Source of the DNA: UBA6109 sp964506465
GTDB taxonomy: Bacteria > Desulfobacterota > Syntrophia > Syntrophales > UBA6109
DNA: 64,000 nt
Assembly: GCA_964506465.1 (NCBI GenBank)
Contig: CAZDLM010000006.1
Coordinates: forward strand, 1-64,000
Reading direction: 5' to 3'
Position 1 is the stretch's first letter. Every line of letters begins with the position of its first letter. Made by a program: the position numbers and the translations under genes. Shown here piece after piece: positions 17,306 through 28,266 of this stretch. Under the pieces are notes generated by a model. It saw nothing but the letters and a program-made list of their open reading frames with translations. It did not search any database and was not told the origin of the DNA.

Positions 17306-18895
17306 TTGAACTGGATCGATAGTATCGAACTGATGAAGAGGACCGGTATTTCAAGAGCAACGCTGAACAACTATATTCGAATGGGCTTCTTGCCGAGACC
17401 ATCGGTCAGGCGTCCTGAAGGCAGAAGCAACGTCCGAAGAGTCGGTTTTTTCCCCATTGAAGCCATGACGACGATCGAGAAAATCAGGAACTTGAAGAAA
17501 GAGGGGATGTCCATGCAGGAAGTAAAAGCGATTCTGGAGAAAGGCGACACTGCTGACGACAGGGAAAATGCGGAGCGAATTGAACGCGTCCCGGATATTT
17601 CTGCAACGGCCGATCTTCCTTTTGGAACCGCCGGTTCTGTCCACCTCCGAGTCGAATCATCCAAGAATACGTCATGCCCTCCTCCTCCGGAGGATCTCAG
17701 AAGTAGCGGGGATGAAATTCAACTGACACTTCAGGAATTGTCGGCACCTGCCTATTTGGTAAACAACAATTTCGAAGTTGATTGGATCAACAGACAGGCC
17801 GAGGAACTGACCTTCAGGGCGCCGGTCGCACAGATCCAGGAAGCGGAGGGGCGTAACGTCTTCCGTCTCTTGTTTGAGAATGCTCTTCCTGAAACAGGTG
17901 ACCAGCTCAACGAAGGACTTCTCCCTCTGCATATGAAATTCTTCAAGGCGAGGCATCCGAAGAGTTCCTTGGACAAGGTTTGTGAGGGGATGGGGAGCGC
18001 AAGAATTTCCGCGCTCCAGTCTCAATATGAACGGGTCGATGCTGCGCAGGGTGGATTGCACGAGTCGTATATAAGCCTGCTTTCGCCCAGCGGAACGAAG
18101 CAGATCTTTCATGTTCATGCCATTGTCTACAGGGAGGGCGTCTTCTTCGTGTATGCGCCGCCCGAACAATCGATCGCAGGCATCGCGGAGCTTCTTTGCA
18201 GCCGCGGAAAGATCATCCAGGAATTGCTGAAGAGGCGGCTGCCGACATTGGCTTCTTTCTGCGTATTGGTCGCTGATCTTCAAGATTCGGTCAGAATATG
18301 CGCTGAACTTCCTCCGGACGAGTATTTTGAGCTGATCAACCAGATATGGAGGCGCATGGAGTGCGCTTTCAAGAAATACTATGGGACCTATGGAAAGCAC
18401 GCGGGCGACGGCATGGTCTACTATTTTCTCAAAGAAAACGATGCGGATTACATCATGAACTCCATCCGTTGCGCGACGGAATTGCGCGAAAAAATGAGAG
18501 AATTGAGCGGCGTCTGGCGAGAAAAGAAGCATTGGTTCAATGACCTGCATCTGAACATCGGCATCAATGAAGGTCAGGAATTCTTTGGCAGGATTCCGGC
18601 GGCGCCGACGATCGAATTTACGGCCTTGGGCGATTCGGTGAACTATGCGGGACGGCTATCGGATTTCGCTCGCAACGGCTCAATCTGGGTGACAAAGAAT
18701 CTGGTGAACAAGATATCCGTTGAACAGAGGGCCAGCATCCGCTTCGGCATCCGCAAGTCGAATCAGGGGTCGGAAATTTTCCTCGAAACCCTTTTTTCCC
18801 GCATCATGGACATGATCAAGCCGGATCATCCGAAGTATCCAAAATTTGCCGACATTGCTACATTGGCCGTCACAGAGGTGATGGATGTCCGCTGA
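17306..18895 (+). CDS. MerR-type HTH / PAS-like / class III nucleotidyl cyclase fusion
   Basis: A 529-residue protein starting at TTG, with GGAGG 5 bases upstream. Residues 1-75 form a MerR-like winged helix (TGISRATLNNYIRMGFLP, then FFPIEAMTTIEKIRNLKKEGMSMQEVKAIL). A linker follows, then a PAS-like region at about 137-285 (SAPAYLVNNNFEVDWINRQAEEL). The C-terminal 312-490 region is a class III adenylate/guanylate cyclase domain. Asp324 (VADLQDS) and Asp368 (KHAGDGMVYYF) occupy the metal positions, and Asn446/Arg450 in LGDSVNYAGRL match the catalytic Asn-Arg pair. It may be an active cyclase tied to a DNA-binding domain. The cyclic nucleotide made cannot be told from the sequence. Confidence 0.85.
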   Translation: MNWIDSIELMKRTGISRATLNNYIRMGFLPRPSVRRPEGRSNVRRVGFFPIEAMTTIEKIRNLKKEGMSMQEVKAILEKGDTADDRENAERIERVPDISATADLPFGTAGSVHLRVESSKNTSCPPPPEDLRSSGDEIQLTLQELSAPAYLVNNNFEVDWINRQAEELTFRAPVAQIQEAEGRNVFRLLFENALPETGDQLNEGLLPLHMKFFKARHPKSSLDKVCEGMGSARISALQSQYERVDAAQGGLHESYISLLSPSGTKQIFHVHAIVYREGVFFVYAPPEQSIAGIAELLCSRGKIIQELLKRRLPTLASFCVLVADLQDSVRICAELPPDEYFELINQIWRRMECAFKKYYGTYGKHAGDGMVYYFLKENDADYIMNSIRCATELREKMRELSGVWREKKHWFNDLHLNIGINEGQEFFGRIPAAPTIEFTALGDSVNYAGRLSDFARNGSIWVTKNLVNKISVEQRASIRFGIRKSNQGSEIFLETLFSRIMDMIKPDHPKYPKFADIATLAVTEVMDVR

Positions 18896-19085
18896 GGAAC
18901 ATGCGGACCGTCCCGAAACGCAGTCGGCATGAAGAGACTTCCCTCTCGTCATGCCGATTCCCAGTGCGTCATTCTTTCCGTCGGCGTCTGAAATATCTCG
19001 CTCCGGGCACGGGACCAGACAAAAGACTTGAAGCGGATGCCTTTTGTTGCTAACATGCCGCCAACTCGAACGGGACCAGTTTCTT

Positions 19086-19535
19086 ATGCGTGCTGTTGTT
19101 CAGCGTGTCGACAAAGCCATTGTTATTGTTAATGAAACGGTGATATCGCAAATCGGAAAAGGGCTCTTGGTCTTTCTCGGCGTTGAGAAGGGGGATCAAG
19201 AGGAAGACGCCGATTACCTGTTCGAAAAAATTATCACCCTGCGGATATTTGAAGACGGACAACAAAAGATGAATCTGGCCGTATCGGACATCGGCGGCCA
19301 GTTGATGGTGGTGTCTCAGTTCACTCTTCTGGCGGACTGCCGCAAGGGCCGGAGGCCTTCCTTTACGGAAGCGGAAGAACCCGTCCGCGCGAAGGCCCTT
19401 TACGAATATTTTCTGACGATTGCAGCGGCGCGCGTGAAAGACGTCGCCAGCGGAGAGTTTCAGGCATCGATGAAAGTGGACCTGGTGAACGCCGGTCCCG
19501 TGACGATGATTCTTGACAGTCGGAAACGATCTTGA
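19086..19535 (+). CDS. dtd: D-aminoacyl-tRNA deacylase
   Basis: Hydrolyses D-amino acids, and achiral glycine, wrongly attached to tRNA. The 149-residue product has both active-site signatures: SQFTLLADCRKGRRPSF in the first half and NAGPVT with its cis Gly-Pro near the end. I took the ATG at 19086 (MRAVVQRV) because homologues begin there; the frame extends further upstream without similarity. It stands upstream of guaB by 94 bases. Confidence 0.95.
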   Translation: MRAVVQRVDKAIVIVNETVISQIGKGLLVFLGVEKGDQEEDADYLFEKIITLRIFEDGQQKMNLAVSDIGGQLMVVSQFTLLADCRKGRRPSFTEAEEPVRAKALYEYFLTIAAARVKDVASGEFQASMKVDLVNAGPVTMILDSRKRS

Positions 19536-19629
19536 CGGAGCACCCACCAACGAGCGGCGCTCTTGAATCGAACCCGGGGAGCAGGATGTCTTCCCGGCTG
19601 CCGAAAATGAAAGAGAGGTTGGCAAAGAC

Positions 19630-21090
<1,461 letters not shown>

Positions 21091-21214
21091 AATCGGACGG
21101 CGTTCTCCTCGGCAGACCGCCAACGCATCCTCCAAATCGCGATCGCCATCCTCTCGCCTGCCCTTGGCAGCTAGAAATGGTCGGTCTTCCTGATTAGCGA
21201 ACCCGGTGGCAGGC

Positions 21215-24200
21215 ATGAAACACACGGACTTTGTTCATCTGCACGTCCATACACAATTCAGTCTTCTTGACGGAACGATCCGGCTCGATGCACTGTTCAA
21301 GACGGCGAAGGAATATCAGATGCCGGCGATCGCCCTGACCGATCACGGGAACATGTTCGGCGCCGTCAGCTTCTATCAGACAGCCTATCGATACGGCATC
21401 AAGCCGATCATCGGATGCGAATCCTATGTTGCCCCCGCAAGCCGTTTTGACAAGAATACTCACGGAACGGGCGAGACCGCCCGCCATCTGATCCTGCTGG
21501 CGAAAAGCCTTCAAGGCTACCGAAACCTGATGAAGTTGACCACGGCGGCTTATCTGGAGGGTTTTTATTACCGCCCCAGGATCGATAAGACGCTCCTGGC
21601 CGAGCATCATGAAGGCCTGATTGCGTTGAGCGCGTGCCTGCACGGAGAGATTCCGGGTCTTCTACTTCGCGGTGAGAACGAAGCGGCTGAGCGCACCGCA
21701 GCGCAGTATCGGGAATTATTCGGCGAGGGCAACTTCTTCCTGGAAGTCATGGAAAACGGAATCCCTGAACAGAAGACCGTCAATCAGGGGCTCATGGAGA
21801 TCGGACGGCGCCTGTCGCTGCCCCTGGTCGCGACGAACGACTGCCACTATCTCCGGTCGGCGGATGCCGAAGCCCATGAGATTCTTCTCTGTATCCAGAC
21901 CGGGAAGACCGTGGAGAGCCCTGACCGCATGCGCTTCACAACCGACCAGTTCTATTTTCGTTCGCCGGAAGAAATGAAGGCCCTCTTCGCCTGGTGTCCT
22001 CAGGCGATCGAAAATACGCTGCGGATCGCCGAGCGCTGCAACCTGACGCTGGAATTCGGGAAATTCTATCTGCCGCGATTCGAAGTCAGCGCCGATAAGA
22101 GCCTCGATGAAGTCCTGCGGGAAGCGGCCCAAAAAGGCCTGGAACGTCTCCTTCCCATCCTCCTGAAGTGTTCCCCCGCGGGGGAGAGTGAACCCGCGAT
22201 GAAAGAACGGTACGAGCGCCGGCTGCATGAGGAACTGGAGATGATCCGCTCGATGGGTTTTGCCGGCTATTTTCTGATCGTTGCGGATTTTGTCAATTAC
22301 GCAAAGGGCAGAGAGATTCCGGTCGGTCCGGGACGAGGATCTGCGGCCGGAAGTCTTGTCGCATACGCTCTGGGCATTACCAATATCGATCCCATACGCT
22401 ACGGGCTTTTTTTCGAACGCTTCCTCAATCCAAGCCGCATCAGCATGCCCGATATCGATATTGACTTCTGCCAGGAGGGCCGCGATGAAATCATCCGTTA
22501 CGTGACGGAAAAGTACGGCTCCGATCATGTGGCCCAGATCATCACCTTCGGGAAAATGCAGGCCAAGGGCGTGGTCCGCGATGTCGGACGGGCGATGAAC
22601 ATTCCTTACGGTGAAGTCGACGCGATCGCCAAGATGATCCCCAACGTCCTCAATATTACGCTGGATGAGGCCGTCAAGGCCGAGCCGCGACTCGCAGAAG
22701 AGGAAAGAAAGAACCCCAAGGTCAAGAAGCTGCTGAACCTGTCCCGATCGCTGGAAGGTCTGAATCGACATGCCTCGACGCACGCGGCAGGCGTGGTCAT
22801 CTCGGACGTTCCTCTTGTCGAGCGCGTTCCTCTATGTTCCCCCAAGGATGACGTCGTCACGCAATTTTCGATGAACGACATTTCCTCCGTCGGCTTGACG
22901 AAGTTCGACTTCCTCGGCCTGAAGACGCTCACCGTCATCAAGAATGCGCTCAAGTTCATCCGCGAAGGCCGCAAAGAGACGCTCAGCATGGATGCGTTGC
23001 CGCTGGATGACCGTCCGACCTATCAACTGCTCATGAGAGGCGACACGGACGGGGTGTTTCAGTTGGAAAGCTCCGGCATGAAGGACATCCTCGTCAGCAT
23101 GAAACCGGACTGTATCGAGGATATCATTGCCCTCATTGCGCTGTATCGTCCGGGACCGATGAACATGGTGCCCGAATTCATCTCCCGCAAACAGGGAAAG
23201 ACAAAGATCGTCTACGAATTGCCGGAACTGGAGGCCATCCTGAAAGAGACGTACGGCGTCATCGTCTATCAGGAGCAGGTCATGCAGATCGCAGTCGCCA
23301 TCGGGAATTACACGATGTCCGAAGCCGATATGCTGCGAAAGGTCATGAGCAAGAAGAAAGCCTCCGAGATGGAGAAGGAAAAGCCGAAATTCCTTGAAGG
23401 GGCGGGCAAGAAAAAGATACAGGAAGGCAAGGCCAAGAAGATCTGGGAGCAGATGGAGACGTTTGCCGAATACGGGTTCAACAAATCCCACAGCACGGCC
23501 TATGCGATGATCTCCTACCAGACGGCGTACCTGAAGACTCACTATCCGGCCGAATTCATGGCTGCGCTTCTCACGAGCGAAAAGGACAACCGGGACAAGA
23601 TCATCAAGCACATCAACAACTGCAAGGAAATGGACATCGGCGTCCTTCCGCCCGACATCAATGAATCCGAAAGCGATTTCAGCGTATCCGGCGGAAAGAC
23701 CATTCGATTCGGCCTGGCGGCGGTGAAAAACGTCGGCGTCGGCGCGATCGAAGAGATCATCAACGCCCGGAAGCAGGGCGGCCGTTTCCGGTCTTTCGAG
23801 GATTTTTGTCGGCGCGTTGACCTCCGGAAAGTGAACAAGAGAGTCATCGAAAGTCTGATCAAGTGCGGCGCCTTCGACTCTCTGGGGCACAAACGCCGGC
23901 AGTTGCTCGACGCCCACGAAGAAATCATGGAGACGGCGCAGAAGCATCAACGGGACCAGTCGAACGGGCAGGCTAGTTTTTTTGACCGCGTGGAAGGGGA
24001 GGGGGGCCCTTCGGAGTCGGAATCCTTTGCGGGCAGCCCCCTGCGGGATCTTCCCGAATGGGATCACCGAGAGCTGCTTAGCTACGAAAAGGAAACCCTG
24101 GGTTTCTATATAACGGGCCACCCCTTGATCCCGTGGAAGGACAAGCTCGATTTGCTGACCAGCGCCGATACGGCAAGCATCGCGGATCGAAACGACAAGG

Positions 24201-24694
24201 ATGAAGTGGTGATTGCCGGAATCATCAGCAATATCCGAGAGGTTACAACGAAAAGAAAAGATGTCATGGCCTATGTGACGGTTGAAGACCTCAAGGGCTC
24301 CATCACGGTGATCTTCTTCGCGGATATCTATCGCGCCGCTTTTGCGCTTCTTCACAGCGAAGAGCCGGTCCTGATTCGCGGAACAGTCGATATCGGCGAG
24401 GAAAGCGCAAAGGTCCTCGCGGTCGAGATCCAACCTCTTTCGGAGGCCCATGTCGCCCCGTTCAAGACGGCCCATTTCCGGATCGATGCGATGCAGGCCA
24501 CCGAGAAGGAAATCATCGAATTGCATGACCTGCTGCGCAAGAAACCCGGCAAGCAGGACGGTTTTCTGCATCTCGTCAACGGAAGCAGCGAAACCGTGAT
24601 TTACCTCGGGCGCGACATGCGCCTTGAATTGACCGGCGACTTGCTGAAGTCCGCCGATTCCATCCTCGGTGCGGGAGCAACAAGATTCTCCTGA
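21215..24694 (+). CDS. dnaE: DNA polymerase III alpha subunit
   Basis: The replicative polymerase subunit, 1159 residues from the ATG at 21215; a GTG 9 bases earlier is also possible. The N-terminal PHP domain begins VHLHVHTQFSLLDG. The palm carries the metal-binding aspartates in SMPDIDIDFC, with a third in the FDFLGLKT segment. The fingers and beta-binding region follow, and an OB domain near the end (VVIAGIISNIREVTTKRKDVMAYVTVEDLKG) completes the DnaE1 plan. The length is standard. The UPF0280 gene starts 13 bases later. Confidence 0.97.
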   Translation: MKHTDFVHLHVHTQFSLLDGTIRLDALFKTAKEYQMPAIALTDHGNMFGAVSFYQTAYRYGIKPIIGCESYVAPASRFDKNTHGTGETARHLILLAKSLQGYRNLMKLTTAAYLEGFYYRPRIDKTLLAEHHEGLIALSACLHGEIPGLLLRGENEAAERTAAQYRELFGEGNFFLEVMENGIPEQKTVNQGLMEIGRRLSLPLVATNDCHYLRSADAEAHEILLCIQTGKTVESPDRMRFTTDQFYFRSPEEMKALFAWCPQAIENTLRIAERCNLTLEFGKFYLPRFEVSADKSLDEVLREAAQKGLERLLPILLKCSPAGESEPAMKERYERRLHEELEMIRSMGFAGYFLIVADFVNYAKGREIPVGPGRGSAAGSLVAYALGITNIDPIRYGLFFERFLNPSRISMPDIDIDFCQEGRDEIIRYVTEKYGSDHVAQIITFGKMQAKGVVRDVGRAMNIPYGEVDAIAKMIPNVLNITLDEAVKAEPRLAEEERKNPKVKKLLNLSRSLEGLNRHASTHAAGVVISDVPLVERVPLCSPKDDVVTQFSMNDISSVGLTKFDFLGLKTLTVIKNALKFIREGRKETLSMDALPLDDRPTYQLLMRGDTDGVFQLESSGMKDILVSMKPDCIEDIIALIALYRPGPMNMVPEFISRKQGKTKIVYELPELEAILKETYGVIVYQEQVMQIAVAIGNYTMSEADMLRKVMSKKKASEMEKEKPKFLEGAGKKKIQEGKAKKIWEQMETFAEYGFNKSHSTAYAMISYQTAYLKTHYPAEFMAALLTSEKDNRDKIIKHINNCKEMDIGVLPPDINESESDFSVSGGKTIRFGLAAVKNVGVGAIEEIINARKQGGRFRSFEDFCRRVDLRKVNKRVIESLIKCGAFDSLGHKRRQLLDAHEEIMETAQKHQRDQSNGQASFFDRVEGEGGPSESESFAGSPLRDLPEWDHRELLSYEKETLGFYITGHPLIPWKDKLDLLTSADTASIADRNDKDEVVIAGIISNIREVTTKRKDVMAYVTVEDLKGSITVIFFADIYRAAFALLHSEEPVLIRGTVDIGEESAKVLAVEIQPLSEAHVAPFKTAHFRIDAMQATEKEIIELHDLLRKKPGKQDGFLHLVNGSSETVIYLGRDMRLELTGDLLKSADSILGAGATRFS

Positions 24695-24707
24695 CAGGCT
24701 TTCTCCG

Positions 24708-25433
24708 ATGGCACGATCCGAAAAAACGTACAGGCGGTCCGTATCCGGGGAAGACCTTCTATCCTACGAAGTGAATGTCCGGGAGACCGAGCTTCTCGTC
24801 CGTTCGAATGTCCTCCTGCGGGAAGAGGCCTTTGCGGCTGTTCACAATCTCCGCGGCTACATCGAGACCTACATCGATAAGCATCCGGATTTTCAAAGCT
24901 CTCTGGCTCCCTTGCCGGACGACGCTTTTGCCCCCGCGATCATCAGGGCGATGCTTGCGGCCGGCAGAGAGGCAGGCGTCGGCCCCATGGCGGCCGTTGC
25001 CGGCGCAATTGCCGAGTTCGTCGGGAACAGACTGCAGGTGCTGAGCGAAGAGCTCATCATCGAAAACGGTGGAGACATATTTCTCAAGAGCCGTCAGGAG
25101 CGCTGCGTCGCCGTATTTACGGGGGATTCGCCGTTGAGCGGGCGCGTGGCGTTAAAAATAGCTCCCTCGGATAGACCATCGGGCATTTGTACATCCTCGG
25201 GAACCGTGGGGCATTCTCTGAGCTTCGGCAGGTCGGACGCGGTCTGTATCTTGTCGGAGTCGGCCACATTATCGGACGCCGCGGCGACGGCGGTCGGCAA
25301 TGTCATCAAGGCGAAGGCCGACATCGCTCGCGGTATCGAGAGGGCGCAGAGCATTCGCGGCGTTCAGGGTGTTTTAATCATTATCGGGGATCGTCTGGGC
25401 CTGTGGGGAAAGATGGAGATCGTTCGTCTTTAG
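24708..25433 (+). CDS. UPF0280-family protein (ApbE-like)
   Basis: A 241-residue member of the UPF0280 family, recognised from SEELIIENGGDIFL, the GICTSSGTVGHSLSFG segment and the Ala-rich SDAAATAVGNVIK stretch. The ENGGD and STGT-like motifs echo the ApbE flavin transferase fold, but no biochemical role is established for this group that I can state. The start at 24708 removes a short extension overlapping dnaE. It lies 13 bases after dnaE, so cotranscription is likely. Confidence 0.85.
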   Translation: MARSEKTYRRSVSGEDLLSYEVNVRETELLVRSNVLLREEAFAAVHNLRGYIETYIDKHPDFQSSLAPLPDDAFAPAIIRAMLAAGREAGVGPMAAVAGAIAEFVGNRLQVLSEELIIENGGDIFLKSRQERCVAVFTGDSPLSGRVALKIAPSDRPSGICTSSGTVGHSLSFGRSDAVCILSESATLSDAAATAVGNVIKAKADIARGIERAQSIRGVQGVLIIIGDRLGLWGKMEIVRL

Positions 25434-25488
25434 ACGACGTAACCGATACCGGGCATAAGTTTACATAACATATCTTATGAGATGACAG

Positions 25489-26457
25489 CTATAATCCTTC
25501 TTCGGCGAGCTTTTTCACCAGTTGCGCCTGCTTCTCGGTAAGTTTTTTCGGAACCGTAACCGTTATTCGAATATACAGATCACCCCTTCCCGTACCTTTC
25601 AAACGCGGCACGCCGTAACCCTTCATGCGGATCTTCATGTTGTTCTGGGTTCCAGGCGGAACCTTCACCTTCTTGGCAGCTCCGTCAATCGTCGGCACTT
25701 CGACGGATGTACCCAGCGCCGCCATCGAGAAGGAAATCGGCCGATCGATATACAGGTCGATTCCATCCCGCGCAAATATGGGATGAGGCAGGATGTTGAT
25801 GTTGAGATAAAGATCGCCCGGAGGACCACCTTGAACGCCGGGTCTTCCCTTGGCCGCAAGTCTCAGCTTCTTTCCCGTATTGATGCCCGGGGGCACCTTA
25901 AAAGATATTTCCTCGGTCTTGCCGTTGCGTTGGATGGCAAGTTTCTTTTCAGCCCCTGATACAGATTCCTCCAGTGTAATTGAAAGGTTATATTCGATAT
26001 CCTCGCCTTGTTCCGGCTCCGGTTCGAACCGTCGCCCTCCGCCGGAAAACAATCCGGAGAACGGGTCTCCGCCGGCTTCCTGATACGCGTAGCCACCGCG
26101 CCTCCTGCCGGCGCCACCGCCGTATCCCGTCGTTCTCCTTCCGGACTGACTGAACATTCCTCCGAAGCCCATCTCACGGCGAATCTCGTTGAGATCGAAA
26201 TTCCGAAAGATGTCTTCCTGCGAATACTGTTGCCTGAAGCCTTCCGATCCAAAGCTATCGTACTGCTTGCGCTTTTCAGGATCACTGAGGACCGCGTAGG
26301 CTTCGCTGATCTTCTTGAATTTCTCCTCCGCCTGCTTGTTGTTTGGATTCTTGTCCGGGTGGTACTTGAGGGCAAGTTTGCGATAGGCCTTCTTGATGTC
26401 GTCGGCCGATGCGTTCTTTTCCACCCCCAGCAGCTTGTAATAATCTTCCGCAGCCAT
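25489..26457 (-). CDS. CbpA-like (type II) DnaJ co-chaperone
   Basis: A 322-residue J-domain protein that would stimulate the DnaK ATPase. The J domain at residues 4-70 has the HPD triplet (KYHPDKNPN). A Gly/Arg-rich region follows at about 95-150 (GGMFSQSGRR through GGGRRFEPEPEQ). The two C-terminal substrate-binding beta domains start at EDIEYNLSITLEESVSGAEKKL. There are no CXXCXGXG zinc repeats, so it is CbpA/DjlA-like and not canonical DnaJ. It is convergent with the UPF0280 gene. Confidence 0.92.
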   Translation of the reverse strand: MAAEDYYKLLGVEKNASADDIKKAYRKLALKYHPDKNPNNKQAEEKFKKISEAYAVLSDPEKRKQYDSFGSEGFRQQYSQEDIFRNFDLNEIRREMGFGGMFSQSGRRTTGYGGGAGRRRGGYAYQEAGGDPFSGLFSGGGRRFEPEPEQGEDIEYNLSITLEESVSGAEKKLAIQRNGKTEEISFKVPPGINTGKKLRLAAKGRPGVQGGPPGDLYLNINILPHPIFARDGIDLYIDRPISFSMAALGTSVEVPTIDGAAKKVKVPPGTQNNMKIRMKGYGVPRLKGTGRGDLYIRITVTVPKKLTEKQAQLVKKLAEEGL

Positions 26458-26521
26458 TTGCCCTCTTCCAAAGACTATGTATGGATAATCTCTAACAAAC
26501 CGTCAAAAGACGCCTGGCTGT

Positions 26522-26549
26522 AAGTTACCTACTCGTTCCTTTTTGTCAA
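26522..26549 (-). promoter_or_regulatory. Candidate promoter of the cbpA-like gene
   Basis: On the minus strand TTGACA (26549-26544) is followed after 16 bases by TAACTT (26527-26522), about 65 bases before the ATG at 26457. The -35 is perfect and the -10 is partial. No CIRCE-type inverted repeat was seen. Confidence 0.45.
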
Positions 26550-26698
26550 GGGTTTTCAAGGGGATAATCCCGCCTCCTATTGTGCGATTGCCCGGCGGGA
26601 AACCGATTGCAGGGCACAATTCGAGATGTGTTTCAGAATACTCATTCATATTCAAATAGATAAGGATATTTCCTTAGATGCACGATAAAGAAAACTCG

Positions 26699-27586
26699 TC
26701 ATGGTACTGTTTTAATGGCACTATCAGATCTTCTGCGAAGATCAAGGACAAAGTCTTCCTTGGTTCGCCTGTTGAATTTGTGGGCGCTCGCGACCGCGCT
26801 GTAGATATTTCCGCCATACCAGCCGATCTCGAAGAAGAGAAAGATTCCCGCTGCGGCGTAATTTTCATTCCGGTACAACTGGACGGCGGCAAGGGCAAAA
26901 GAGGCGTTGAGCAGGAAGGCCACGAGCGCATCCTTAGGCCGCTCGGTGTACAAGTGACCGGAACCGGGAAGGACGGCGGCCAGGGTCCCTGCGAGCGCCG
27001 GCGATTTTTGAGGCAGGCGATCAATTTCTTCCAATCCCCCCCGCAGGATGGGTGCTGCCTCCGCGAACCGGCCGGTGGCGGACAGGGCATCAGCGGCGGC
27101 CGATGCCCTGGTCCACTTTCCCTGATCAAGGCAGATCATGGCCGCCTCGTACAATGCCCTGTCTCGCTCGGGAGGCGGAGCCGTCCTGATGATTTCCTCG
27201 AGGGTCTTCAGGGCCTGGTCGCTGGATTTCGACTCCCTTTCCGCCGACGCCTTCAGGAACAGGGCGTCGATTCTGAAGCCGCTCCGTGGAAATCGAAGGA
27301 GAAAGGCCTCCACGGAATCGACGGCTTCCTTCCATCGCTTCCCGCGAAGGAGACTTTCCGCTATTCGCAGGTGAGCTCTTTCAACTTGGGGGTGGTTGGG
27401 ATGGTGGAAAAGGAATCGCTTATACTCCGTGATCGCCCGGTAATAATCCCCCTCGAGGAAGAGAAATTCGGCAAATTCATAGGAGGAGGAATCTTCTACT
27501 CTGTCTCCCGCAATCGCCGCGGCGCACGAGGGCGGCGGAAAGAGGAAGAGAAGCGGGAGAATCGCAAGAAGACATCTCTGTGCCAT
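26699..27586 (-). CDS. Exported TPR protein with C-terminal membrane hairpin, unknown function
   Basis: A 295-residue protein with a signal peptide (LLAILPLLFLFPPPSCAA; the Cys could be lipidated, though the lipobox is imperfect). Residues 35-185 contain TPR-like helices such as EFLFLEGDYYRAITEYKRFLFHHPNH. The last third has PGSGHLYTERPKDALVAFLLNASFALAAV and two hydrophobic spans, a glycine-kinked pattern seen in small predicted membrane domains. I do not recognise a named family. It ends the iorAB-side run, 86 bases after iorB. Confidence 0.75.
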   Translation of the reverse strand: MAQRCLLAILPLLFLFPPPSCAAAIAGDRVEDSSSYEFAEFLFLEGDYYRAITEYKRFLFHHPNHPQVERAHLRIAESLLRGKRWKEAVDSVEAFLLRFPRSGFRIDALFLKASAERESKSSDQALKTLEEIIRTAPPPERDRALYEAAMICLDQGKWTRASAAADALSATGRFAEAAPILRGGLEEIDRLPQKSPALAGTLAAVLPGSGHLYTERPKDALVAFLLNASFALAAVQLYRNENYAAAGIFLFFEIGWYGGNIYSAVASAHKFNRRTKEDFVLDLRRRSDSAIKTVP

Positions 27587-27672
27587 GCTTGGAGACCTTC
27601 CGGTTTTCGACTGGTCAGGATCGCCGCCACTGGGAGAAGCTGTCGAACATCACCTACGATCTGATCGAGCGG

Positions 27673-28263
27673 TCAGGCGGTCCTGCCAAGATGGAAGGCA
27701 TCCAGGTTCACCTTCGTCAGTTTCGCAGGAAAAGAATTCTCCAGGACCCTTTCCCAGATCGAAATGTCGATCTCCGTCAGGAACGCCGAAAGAACGCCGA
27801 GCAGCACCGTATTGACCGTCCGGACGTTTCCCGCCTTGCGAGCCAGGTCCTCCGCACGAACGATCTTCGTTGCCGGAAACAACGTCTTTACGGTGCCGGC
27901 GATATCGGAAGGATAGGCAAGGTCGCCGAGGTTGACCGAGGGAGGAAGGATCTCCTGGTCATTGATGATGACGCTCCCGCCTGTTTTTAGATAATCGAGA
28001 TAGCGAAGAGTCTCCACTTTTTCGAATGCGAGCAGGATATCGACGTCGGACTTGAGCGCCAGCGGCGAGAAGACCTTCCGGCCGTAGCGGACATGGCTGG
28101 TAACGCAGCCGCCGCGCTGCGCCATGCCGTGGACTTCGCTCTTTTTCACATCCAGTCCCGTCTCCATGAAGACATTTGCGAGGATATCGCTCGCCCTGAG
28201 AATCCCCTGCCCGCCCACGCCGGCAAGAAGAATGCTTCGCGTCGCGCCGTTGCCTGTAATCAT
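27673..28263 (-). CDS. iorB: Indolepyruvate ferredoxin oxidoreductase, beta subunit
   Basis: The gamma-type catalytic domain subunit of an aryl-pyruvate:ferredoxin oxidoreductase, 196 residues. The N-terminus SILLAGVGGQGILRASDILANVF is the family signature, followed by EVHGMAQRGGCVTSHVRYG. With IorA it decarboxylates indolepyruvate, phenylpyruvate and similar 2-oxo acids to acyl-CoA and reduces ferredoxin. It follows iorA by 3 bases. In anaerobes the enzyme can run in amino-acid fermentation or in reverse for aromatic amino-acid synthesis from aryl acids. Confidence 0.95.
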   Translation of the reverse strand: MITGNGATRSILLAGVGGQGILRASDILANVFMETGLDVKKSEVHGMAQRGGCVTSHVRYGRKVFSPLALKSDVDILLAFEKVETLRYLDYLKTGGSVIINDQEILPPSVNLGDLAYPSDIAGTVKTLFPATKIVRAEDLARKAGNVRTVNTVLLGVLSAFLTEIDISIWERVLENSFPAKLTKVNLDAFHLGRTA

Positions 28264-28266
28264 CGG

